Positions 44,302 through 55,000 of a stretch of 64,000 bases of DNA are shown here, one piece after another. This DNA is from Micromonospora nigra (GTDB taxonomy: Bacteria > Actinomycetota > Actinomycetes > Mycobacteriales > Micromonosporaceae). The translations under genes were made by a program, and so were the position numbers. The stretch lies in the NCBI RefSeq assembly GCF_900091585.1, contig NZ_FMHT01000003.1, positions 310,001 through 374,000 of the forward strand. The letters are read 5' to 3'. How positions within the stretch are numbered: the stretch's first letter is position 1; every line of letters starts with the position of its first letter. The notes below the pieces were generated by a model that worked only from the letters and a program-made list of their open reading frames with translations, did not search any database and had not been told where the DNA came from.

Positions 44302-45981
44302 TCAGGGGTGCAGGGCCCGGGCGCGGACCTGCTGGCGCAGGTCGTCCACCAGGGCGGCCAGGGCGTCCGGTCCGGTGGCGACGCCGAAGACGTAGAAGTC
44401 GGGCCGAACCAGCACGGCGTCGGCGTCCGCTTCGGCCAGCCAGGTGAGGTGGACGCCGTCGAGGTCGACGACGTCGATGATCGCGTCGCCGTCGACCGGG
44501 CCGTCTGTGGTCACGTCGTCGGCCGACCGACCGGCAGCGGTCGCGTCGCCGCTGGTCAGGCTGGCGGAGGAGGCGTCGCCGCTGGTCTGACCGGCGGAAG
44601 AGGGGTCAGCCGGGTGGACGGTGACCCGGCGGGTGCCCAGGGCGGCGAGGAACGCCGCGGCGTCCGGGTCGAGAGGGAGGTCGACACGGGTGATCAGGAC
44701 GAAGCCGGTGCCGACCACGTCGTCGAACCGGCCGGTGCGGCCGGCCGTCGCCACCCGTCCCTGGGCAGCGGGCTGGCCGGCGTGCGGGGCCGGCGAGCCG
44801 TCGGCGTCGCGGTGCAGCACACCGTCGACGATGGCCTCGCGCAGCGAGCGGGCGTGTCGCTGCTGGGTGCGGCGGCGCAGCGCGGCCAGCATCACCGCGT
44901 CCCGACCGGCGGCCTTCTTCGGGTCGGTCTCACAGATCACCGTGCCGGAGTCGATGGACATCCGGATGGCGTGCTGCACGTGTGCCCGTCGCTCCACCTC
45001 GTACGTGTCGAGCAGCGTGTCGTCGGCGATGCCCCGGTGCACCAGGTCCAGCTTCCAGGCCAGGTTGACCACGTCCCGGAAACCGGAACTCATGCCCTGG
45101 CCGAGGAAGGGCGGCATGACGTGGGCGGCGTCCCCGGCGAGGAACACCCGGCCGCGGCGCCAGGTGTCGGCGGAACATGCCTGGGTGGTGTAGACGCCGT
45201 ACCGGTCGAGGCGGGCGGTGTCGGGGGTGATGTCGAACAGACCGAGCAGCCGCCACGCACTGGCCTCGCTGCGGAACTCCTCCAGCGTCTCCCCCGGCAC
45301 CCGCATGAACTCCCAGCGGCGGTAGCCGGGGCCGGCGGAGACGGCGGTGCGGGGGCGGGCCGGGTCGCAGATCTGCAGGTTGTTGGGCTTGAACTCGTGG
45401 GGCTCGTTGAGCACGACGTCGCAGACCAGCCAGTCGTGGGTGAAGCCGAGGTCGGTGACGGTGGCGTTCATCCAGCGGCGGACGAAGCTGTTCGCGCCGT
45501 CGCAGCCGAGCACCCAGGCGGCGGTGAAGGCGTGGACGCCGCCGTCGGTGTCGACGGCGGTCACGTCGACGCCGTCGCCCCGGTCGGTCATGGCGGTCAC
45601 CTCGCACCCGCGTAGCACCTCGATGCCGGGCAGGGCGGCGCCCCGCGCGGCGAGGCGGGCCTCCAGGCCGGGCTGGTAGAAGGAGATCGAGTCGGGCCAG
45701 CCGGCGGGACCGTTCTCGGCGGCCTTGACGTGCAGCAGGGTCCGGCCGAAGCCGTTCTTCCAGGTGTACTCGCCGGACAGCTCGCACACCGGGTCGAGGG
45801 TGTCCCCGAGATCGCAGGCGGCCAGGATCCGGCTGGCCTCGCCGTCGTACGACACGGCGCGGGGCATGTTGTACGGGGTGGCCCACTTCTCCACCACCCG
45901 TACGGTGAAACCGCGCCGGGCCAGCAGGATCGCCGCCACCTGGCCCACCGGGCCGTAGCCCACGATCAGCACGTCGGTCAT
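44302..45981 (-). CDS. FAD-dependent aromatic hydroxylase (MhpA/Rif-Orf19/GdmM-like)
   Basis: A 559-residue flavoprotein hydroxylase of the 3-(3-hydroxyphenyl)propionate hydroxylase class. The dinucleotide fold VLIVGYGPVGQ is at residues 4-14, a DG motif appears in VLGCDGANSFVRR near residue 170, and the second FAD motif GRVFLAGDAAHVMPPFLGQGMSSGFRD lies near 280. The C-terminal third has a Ser/Thr/Asp/Gly-rich low-complexity insertion before the final thioredoxin-like part. The start at ATG 45981 has GAGGAAG 6 nt upstream. In rifamycin and geldanamycin clusters, relatives hydroxylate the AHBA-derived ring, often making a quinone or preparing ring closure. Its position 34 bp after PKS A, whose starter is aromatic, supports ring hydroxylation of the enzyme-bound or released polyketide here. 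NAD(P)H is the expected electron source. Confidence 0.9.
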   Translation of the reverse strand: MTDVLIVGYGPVGQVAAILLARRGFTVRVVEKWATPYNMPRAVSYDGEASRILAACDLGDTLDPVCELSGEYTWKNGFGRTLLHVKAAENGPAGWPDSISFYQPGLEARLAARGAALPGIEVLRGCEVTAMTDRGDGVDVTAVDTDGGVHAFTAAWVLGCDGANSFVRRWMNATVTDLGFTHDWLVCDVVLNEPHEFKPNNLQICDPARPRTAVSAGPGYRRWEFMRVPGETLEEFRSEASAWRLLGLFDITPDTARLDRYGVYTTQACSADTWRRGRVFLAGDAAHVMPPFLGQGMSSGFRDVVNLAWKLDLVHRGIADDTLLDTYEVERRAHVQHAIRMSIDSGTVICETDPKKAAGRDAVMLAALRRRTQQRHARSLREAIVDGVLHRDADGSPAPHAGQPAAQGRVATAGRTGRFDDVVGTGFVLITRVDLPLDPDAAAFLAALGTRRVTVHPADPSSAGQTSGDASSASLTSGDATAAGRSADDVTTDGPVDGDAIIDVVDLDGVHLTWLAEADADAVLVRPDFYVFGVATGPDALAALVDDLRQQVRARALHP

Positions 45982-46015
45982 CGCCGCTTCCTCGTCGGTT
46001 CGTGTCGGGCTGGCA

Positions 46016-49000
46016 TCAGAGCCCGAGTTCCGTGTCGATCAGGCTGAAGATCTCGTCGTCGCTGGCCTGCTGGAGGTCCAGGTCGTGGTCGGTGGCGGAC
46101 GCGCCGCGCATGGTGCGCCACTTGGCGACCAGCACCTCCAGTCGCGCCGCGACCTGGGTGTGCAGTTCCGGTTCGACCACCGTCTCGGCCAGTGACCGTT
46201 CCAGGTTCTCCAGCTCGGCGAGGATGGCCGGGGCGGCCTGCCCGCCGTCGGGGACGAGCTGGACGCGCAGGAAGTCGGCCAGCGCGGTCGGGTCCGGGTA
46301 GTCGAAGATCACGGTGGGGGGCAGCCGGTGTCCGGTGGCTTCGGTGAGCCGGTTGCGCAGCTCGACGGCGGTCAGCGAATCGAAGCCGATCTCGTTGAAC
46401 GCCTGGGTCGGCCGGACCGCGTCGGCGGTGCCGTGGCCGAGCACGGTGGCGGCCTCGGCCCGGACCAGGTCGAGCAGCAGAACGGACTGTTCGGCGGTGG
46501 TGAGGGCACGCAGCTGCCCGGCGAGGTCCCGGCCACCGGTGGTCGCCTCGGCGCGGGCCCGGGGGCGCTCCCGGCGGACCAGGCCGCGCATCATGGCCGG
46601 CACGGTGGCCCGGCCGACGAGCGCGGAAACGTCGACTCGGGTGGGCACCAGGTGTTCCTCGGGTGCGCCGAGTGCCGCGTCGAACAGCGCCATGCCCAGG
46701 TCGGTGGGGATGGCGAGCTGACCGTCGCGGGCGCTGATCCGGGAGTCGGTCCGGTCCAGCCCCGCGGTCATCGCGCTGGCCTGCTGCCACAGGCCCCACG
46801 CGTACGACTGGGCGGGCAGTCCGGCGCCGCGCCGCCGCCTGGCCAGGGCGTCGAGGTATGCGTTGGCGGCGGCGTAGTTGCCCTGCCCGGGGACACCGAA
46901 CACGCCGGCCCCGGAGGAGAACAGCACGAAGCCGGCGAGGTCGAGATGGCGGGTCGCCTCGTCGAGGTGTCGGGCGGCATCGACCTTGGGGCCGAAGACG
47001 GTGTCGAACCGGTCGGGGGTGAGCGCGGTGACCACCCCGTCGTCGAGCACCCCGGCGAGGTGCACCACGGCGGTCAGGGGGTGCTCGGCCGGCACGGCGG
47101 CGACCAGCCGGGCCACCTGGTCGCGGTCGGCGACGTCGGCGGTGGTCACGGTGACCGTGGCGCCGAGGTCGGTCAGCTCCCGGGCCAGGGTCACCGCGCC
47201 CGGGGCGGTCGGGCCGCCGCGGCTGGCGAGCAGCAGGTGCCGCACCCCGTGCCCGGTGACCAGGCGACGGGCGACCAGCCCGCCGAGCAGGCCGGTGCCG
47301 CCGGTGACCAGGACGGTGCCGTCGGGGTGCCACCGGGTCGGCATGGTGAGCACGACCTTGCCGACGTGCCGGGCCTGACTGACGTGGCGGAAGGCTTCGG
47401 GTGCCTGGCGCACGTCCCAGGCACGTACCGGCAGCGGGGTGAGCGCCCCGGCCGCGAACAGGTCCATCAGGTCGACCAGCATCCGCTGGATCTCGGCGGG
47501 GTCGACGGTGGTCAGGTCGTACGGCTGGTAGCTGACACCGGGATGGTCGGCGGCGACCCGGTCGGGGTCACGCAGGTCGGTCTTGCCCATCTCCATGAAC
47601 CGGCCGCCACGCGGCAGCAGCCGCAGCGACGCGTCGACGAACTCGCGGGCCAGCGAGTCGAGCACCACGTCGACGCCGCGTCCGCCGGTGGCGGTGCGGA
47701 TGTGCGTCTCGAAGTCGAGGGTGCGCGACGAGGCGAGGTGGTCCTCGGGTAGGCCCATCGCCCGCAGGGCGGGCCACTTGGCGGGGCTGGCGGTGGCGTA
47801 CACCTCGGCGCCGAGGTGCCGGGCGAGCTGCACGGCGGCCATGCCGACGCCACCGGCGGCGGCGTGCACCAGCACCGCCTCGCCGGCCCGGAGCCCGGCC
47901 AGGTCGACCAGCCCGTGGTAGGCGGTGAGGAACACCACGGGCACCGTCGCGGCCTGGGCGAACGTCCAGCCGTCGGGCACCGGCACCAGCAGCCGGCGGT
48001 CGGTGACCGCGACCGGGCCGAAGCAGCCGGTGAAGACACCGAGCACCCGGTCGCCGGGGCGCAGGTCGGTCACGGCGTCACCGACCTCGGTGACCACGCC
48101 GGCGGCCTCGCCGCCGGGCGGACCGGGGTCACCCGGGTAGTGACCGAGGGCGTTGAGCACGTCGCGGAAGTTGAGGCCGGCGGCACGGACCTGCACCCGT
48201 ACCTCCAGGGGGCCGAGCGGCCGGTCGGCGGCGTCGGTGGCGGTGAGGGCGAGCGTGTCGAGGCTGCCGCGGGCGGGGGCGTCGAGTCGCCAGGCGGTCG
48301 CGCCGGCCGGCGGGGCGAGCGTCGGCGCGTCGGCACGTCGGGCCAGCCGGGGGGCGTACGGGCTGCCGCCGCGCAGCGCCACCTGGGGTTCGCCGGTGGC
48401 GAGGACGGCGGCCAGCTCGTCGGTGCCGGGCGGGGTGTCGGCGTCGAGCAGGACGAAACGGTCGGGATGCTCGGACTGTGCGGAGCGGACCAACCCCCAG
48501 GCGGTGGCGGCGTCCGGGTCGTCGACCTCGGCGGCGCTGTGCACGCCGACGGCGCCCCGGGTGAGCAGGACCAGCGGGGTGTCCGCCCAGCGGGGGTCGG
48601 CGAGCCAGCCCTGCACGAGGGTGAGCGCCTCGGCGGCGACCGTCCGCGCCCGGTCCCCCGACCCGCCGCGGGGCTCGGTGCCGGCCAGGGAGGCGAGGAC
48701 GGCGTCGGGCCGGGGTGCGCCGGCGTCGACGGCCCGGCCGAGCGCGGCGAGGTCGGCGTACCGGGTGAACGCGCCGACGGCCCGGCCGAGCGCGGCGACC
48801 CGGACGGCCGGGGCGGGACTCGATCCGACGACCGGCTGCCAGTCGAGGCGGAACAGGGCGTCGTCGACGGCGGCGTCGCGGGCCCCGAGTTCGGTGCGGG
48901 AGATCGGGCGCATGGCCAGTGACGCGACCTGCACCACCGCGGCCCCACCGGCGTCGGCGGCGGTCAGCGCGATGGTGTGCGGCGCGACGCGGCGCAGCCG

Positions 49001-52000
49001 GACCCGCAGCGTGGTCGCCCCGGCGGCGTGCAGGGTCACGCCGTTCCAGGCGAACGGCAGCAGCAGCTTGTCCGGCCCGGCGTCGCCGATGCCGCCGAAG
49101 TGCGCGGCGTGCAGGGCGGCGTCGAGCAGGGCGGGGTGCAGGCCGTACCGGTCGGCGTCGGCGCGGGGCCCGGCCGGCAGTTCCACCTCGGCGTACACCT
49201 CGTCGGGGGTGGTCCACACCGCACGCAGTCCCTGGAACGCCGGCCCGTAGCCGTAGCCGTCGGCGACGAGGCGGGGGTAGAAGTCGGTCAGGTCCACCGG
49301 TCGGGCGTCGCGCGGCGGCCAGGCGGCGGGGCCGGCCGGTGGGTCGGGCTGCTCGGCGGACAGGGTGGCGGTGGCATGTCGGGTCCAGGGTGCGCCGGGT
49401 GGGCCGTCGGCGGGGCGGGAGTGCACGGTGGCGGAGCGGCGGCCGTCCCCGGCGGCGGGGCCGACGGCCACCTGCACCTGGGTGGCGGCGTCGTCGGGCA
49501 GGGCGAAGGGGGCCTCGATGACCAGTTCGTCGAGGACGGGGCAGCCGACCTCGTCGCCGGCGCGCAGGCACAGCTCGACCAGGCCGGTGCCGGGCAGCAG
49601 CACGGTGTCGCCGACCCGGTGGTCGACCAGCCACGCCGTGGCGGTGGGAGCGAGTCGGCCGGTGAACAGGTGCCCGCGCGTCTCGGCCAGCACCACGGAC
49701 GCGCCGAGCAGCGGGTGACCGGAGGTGTCCAGGCCGGCCGCGCCGACGTCGCCGGGTCCGTCGATGCGGCGGGGCCAGTAGCGGCGATGGTCGAACGCGT
49801 AGGTGGGCAGGTCGACCCGGCGTCCGCCGGCCAGCGCCGGCTGCCAGTCGACGGGTACGCCCCGCACGTGCAGCTGCGCGGCGGAGAGCAGGAACCGGGC
49901 CCGGTCGCCCTGGCCCCGATGCACGGAGCCGACCACCAGCGCCGGTTGGTCCTGCCCGGCCAGGGTCTCCTCGATGCCGGCGGTGAGCACCGGGTGGGGG
50001 CTGCACTCGACGAACGTGTCGTGGCCCTGGCCGGCCAGGGCGCGGATCGCCTGTTCCAGCTCGACCGGCTGGCGCAGGTTGCGGTACCAGTAGTCGGGGC
50101 CCATCTCCTCTCCGTCGAGCCACCGCAGGTCGGTCGTGGAGTACAGCGGTACGGCGGCCGGGCCGGGCCGGATCCCGGCCACCGCCTCGGCCAGCTCGTC
50201 GCGGACGCGTTCGACGTGGGCGGAGTGGGAGGGGTAGTCGATGGGGACCCGGCGTGCCCGGATCCCCTCGGCGGTCAGCTCGGCGAGGATGTCCTCGACG
50301 ACGGCCTCGTCACCGCTGACGACGACTGAGGTGGGGCCGTTGACGACTGCCACCGCGACGCGGTCGCCATGATGGGCGATCCGTTCGCGGACGACGTCGG
50401 CGGGCAGCGCCACCGAAGCCATCGTCCCGTGCCCGACCAGCGCTCTGAGCACGCGGCAGCGCAGCGCCACCAGCCGGGCGGCGTCGGGCAGGGACAGCAC
50501 CCCGGCGACGCAGGCCGCGGCGATCTCGCCCTGCGAGTGACCGACCACGGCGGCGGGTTGGATGCCGTACGAGCGCCACAACTCGGCCAGCGACACCATG
50601 ACCGCGAACAGGGCGGGTTGAACGACGTCGACCTGGTCGAAGGCGGGCGCCCCGGGGGCCTGCCGCAGCACGTCCAGCAGCGAGCAGCCCAGGTAGGGAC
50701 GCAGGGCGGCGTCGCAGGCGGCCATCCGTTCGGCGAAGACGGGGGCCTGGTCGATGAGGTCCAGCGTCATGCCGGGCCACTGGGAGCCCTGGCCTGGGAA
50801 GACGAAGACCGGTCGGCCGGCGGGGGCGGCCTCGCCGCGTACCAGATCGGGGTGGGGGCGGCCGTCGGCGAGGGCGTCGAGGGCGGCGGCGACCCGGCGG
50901 TGGTCGGTGCCGACGACGACGGCTCGGGCGTCGAACGTGGCCCGGGTGCCGGCCAGCGACCAGGCCACGTCGAGGGGCGGCTGTTCGGGGTGCGCGGTGA
51001 GGTGCTCGCGCAGCCGTCGGGCCTGCCCGGCCAGCGCGTCGGGGGTCCGGGCGGACAGCAGCCACGGCAACGCGGTCGGGTGCGGTGGCGCGGGGACGGC
51101 CGGTGCGGCGGGTTCGGCGGCGGGGACCGCCTCCACGACGACGTGGGCGTTGGTGCCGCTGATGCCGAACGAGGAAACGCCGGCACGGGCGGGACGGTCG
51201 GCGCGGGGCCACGGGCGGGCCTCGGTGAGCAGGTCGACCGAACCGGCGTCCCAGTCGACGCGGCTGGTGCGGGTGGCGGCGTGCAGGGTTCGGGGCAGCA
51301 CGCCGTGGCGCATCGCGAGGATCATCTTCAGCACCCCGGCCACGCCGGCGGCGGCCTGGGTGTGCCCGAGGTTGGACTTGACGGAGCCGAGCAGCAGCGG
51401 CGCGGCGTCGCCCCGGTCCTGGCCGTAGGTGGCGAGGATCGCCTCGGCCTCGATGGGATCGCCGAGCGGGGTGCCGGTGCCGTGGGCCTCGACGGCGTCC
51501 ACGTCGGCGGGGGTCAGGCCGGCGGCGGCCAACGCGGCCCGGATGACCCGTTCCTGGGACGGCCCGTTGGGGGCGGTCAGCCCGTTGGACGCGCCGTCGG
51601 AGTTGACGGCGGTGCCGCGCACCAGCGCCAGCACGGGGTGGCCACGGCGTCGGGCGTCGGAGAGACGTTCGACGACCAGTACGCCGACGCCCTCGGACAT
51701 GCCGAACCCGTCGGCCTCCTCGGCGAACGCCTTGGACCGACCGTCGGCGGCGAGTCCGCGCTGGCGGCTGAACCCGGTGAGACCGGCGGGGCTGGACATC
51801 ACCGACACGCCGCCGGCCAGGGCCAGGTCGCAGTCCCCGGCGCGCAGGGCCTGCACGGCCAGGTGCAGGGCCACCAGCGACGCCGAGCAGGCGGTGTCCA
51901 CGGTGACGGCCGGGCCCTCCAGCCCGAGCGCGTACGCGACGCGGCCGGACAGCACGCTGGCGGCGGTGCCGGTGAGCAGGTGTCCCTCGTCGGCGGTGGT

Positions 52001-55000
52001 CTCCCCGTCGTCGGCGGTCCCGCCGGGGGTGACCTGGTCGGCGTAGTCCTGCCCGTGGGTGCCGGCGAAGACGCCGGTGCGGCTGCCACGTAGCGTGCCC
52101 GGGTCGAGGCCGGCGCGTTCCAGGGCCTCCCAGCTGGTTTCCAGCAGCAGCCGGTGCTGCGGGTCCATGGCGAGGGCTTCGCGGGGGCTGATGCCGAAGA
52201 AGGCGGCGTCGAAGTCGGCGATGCCGGTGAGGAATCCGCCGGCGCGCACGTAGGTCCGTCCGGGCGTGCCGGGGACCGGGTCGTACAGGTCGGGCCAGCC
52301 CCGGTCGGTGGGCAGGTCACCGATGACGTCCCCGCCGGTGTCGAGCAGCCGCCACAGGTCCTCGGGTGAGCCGATGCCGCCGGGGAACCGGCAGGCCATA
52401 GCGACGACGGCGACCGGCTCGTCGGTGGTGACTATGCCGGTGTCGGTGGTGGCGGTGCTGGCGGCGCCGAACAGCCGGGCATGCAGGTGCGCGGCGAGCA
52501 GGTCGGGGGTGGGGTGGTTGAACACGGCGTGCGGGGCCAGGCGGACGCCGGTGGCGGCGGAGAGCCGGTTGCTCAGCTCGACGGCCATCAGCGAGTCGAA
52601 GCCGAGGTCCCGGAAGGGCCGGCGCGGTTCGATCTGGTCGGGGCCGGTGTGCCCGACGACGGTGGCGCAGCGGGTCCGCACGAGTTCCCGCAGCAGGTTG
52701 ACCCGTTCGGCTTCGTCGAGGCCGGCGAGCTGGTCGGCGAAGCCGGCTGCGGTTGCGGGTCCGGGATCGGCGTTGACGGCGCGGCGCGGCGGTGGGGGCA
52801 GCATGGCCCGCAGCACGGCGGGCACCTCGCCGGAGGCGCGTACGGCGGCCAGGTCCAGTCCGATGGGTGCCAGGGTGGGCCGGTCGAGGTGCAGCGCGGC
52901 GTCGAACAGGGCGAGGCCGGCGGCCGGGTCCAGGGGGCGGGTGCCGCCGCGGGCGAGGCGGGCCAGGTCGGTGGGGGTGAGCCGGCCGGCCATGCCGTCC
53001 TCCGCGGCCCACAGCCCCCAGGCCAGGGCGGTGGCGGGCAGGCCGTGGGCGCGACGGTGCGCGGCGAGCGCGTCGAGGAACGCGTTGCCGGCCGCGTAGT
53101 TGCCCTGGCCGGGGCTGCCGAAGGTGGCCGAGGCGGAGGAGAACAGCACGAAGGCGGCCAGGTCGAGGTCGGCGGTCAGCTCGTGCAGGTGCCAGGCGCC
53201 GTGCACCTTGGCCCGCAGCGTGTGTTCCCAGCGGGCCGCATCGAGGCCGGTGAGCAGCGCGTCGTCGGTCGTACCGGCGGCGTGCACCACGGCGACGAGC
53301 CGGTCGGCGAGCCCGGCGACGATCTCGGCGAGGGCGGCCCGGTCGGCGACGTCGGCGGCCACCACCCGGATGTCGACGCCGGTGTCGGTGAGCGCGTCCA
53401 TCCAGTCGGCCCGTCGCCCGGTGCGGCTGAGCAGCACCAGTTCGGCGACGCCGTGGGCGGTGGCGAGATGGGCGGCGACGTGCCGGCCGACCCCGCCGGT
53501 GCCGCCGGTGACGAGCACCGTCCCGCCGGCCAGCGCCGGCAACGGCAGCTCGGTGGCCGGCGTGGGCGGCCCGGCGGGGTCGATGTCGGTCGGGGGCGCC
53601 GCAGCGGGGCGGTGTTCGACGGGGCGTAGCCGGGGCAGCAGGGTGCGGCCGTCGTGGACGGCCACCTCGGGTTCGTCGGGGCCGGCGGCGAGGGCCGCCC
53701 GGACGGTCGCGTCGTCGGTGGCGTCCAGGTGCAGCAGCAGGAACCGGCCGGGATGTTCGGCCTGGGCGACGCGGACCAGCCCGACGACGGGGGCGTGCAC
53801 CGCGTCGCCGTCGCGCACGGCGAGGGCGAGGCGGGTGGTGTCGGCGCGGGGGTCGGCCAGCCAGCGCTGGAGTACGCCGAGGATGTCGAGGCCGACGGCG
53901 TGCGCCCGGTCGGGCACGGGGTGGTCGGGATCGCCGTCGCCGACCCGTACGACCAGCACCGGGGGCAGTGACCCGTCGGGGGGCGTGCCGTCGGCGAGCG
54001 TCCACGCGGGTACCGGGGTCGCCGGTCCGGGGGCGGGCAGCCGGTCGACGGCGTACAGGGCGGCGGGGCCGGTCCCGGTGACCGGGGCGGCCGGTGGCGA
54101 CGCGACGGCGCGCAGCACCACCCGGTCGACGTCGAGCACCGGTGCGCCGGTGTCGTCGACGGCGCTGAGGGTGACCGCGTCCGCCCCGGCCGGGGCGAGG
54201 CAGACCCGCAGGGTGTGCGCGCCGGTGGCGTGCACGCGCACCCCGGACCAGTCGGTGGGCACGGTGGCGTCGGCGGGGGCGAAGTCGGCGAGTGGGAGCA
54301 GGCGCAGGGCCGCGTCGAGCACCAGCGGGTGCACCCCGTACCGCTCGGTGTCGGTGTCCCGGGCGTCGTCGGGCAGGCGAACGTCGACGAAGAGCCGGTC
54401 CGCGGTGAGCCAGGCGGCTCGGGCCGGGTCGCCGGCCAGGGCACGGTTGCCGGGGTCCGTGAGGTCCACGGGTCGCGCCCCGGCCGGGGGCCACGCCGGG
54501 ACGGTGGTGGCCGGTCCGGCGGCCGGGTCGGCGGGGGCGAGAACCGCCTCGGCGATCTCCTGCCACGGGTGACCCTCGGCGACCCGGACGTGGCAGCGGG
54601 CCACCCGGCGCAGCCGGTCGTCGGGCCCGTCGACGGTGACCTGCACGTCGACAGCGAGGCCGGCCGGCAGCGGTGTCGGCCCGGGGGTGCGCAGCCGCTC
54701 CACGGTGGGCGCGTCGAGCAGGCCGCCGAGGTGGGTGAGCACGTCGAGCAGGGCGGTGGCGGGCAGCGTGGCGGGCCGACCGTCGCAGGCCGCGAGCCAC
54801 GGATGGGTGGTCGCGGCGATCCGGCCGGTGCAGACGAGCTGCCCGGTGCCCGCGACCGGCAGCACCGCGCCGAGCAGCGGGTGCCCGGCGTCGGCGAGCC
54901 CGACGTCGGCGGGGCCGCCGGCCACCGCGGAGTACGGCAGCCAGTAGTGCCGACGCTGGAACGGGTACGTGGGCAGGTCGACCCGCCGGTGGGGGCCCGC

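Noticed and set aside
44308..45615. Plus-strand open frame opposite the FAD hydroxylase
   Set aside because: The minus-strand frame has clear FAD motifs and a good ribosome site; the plus-strand translation is Gly/Val/His-rich without motifs.
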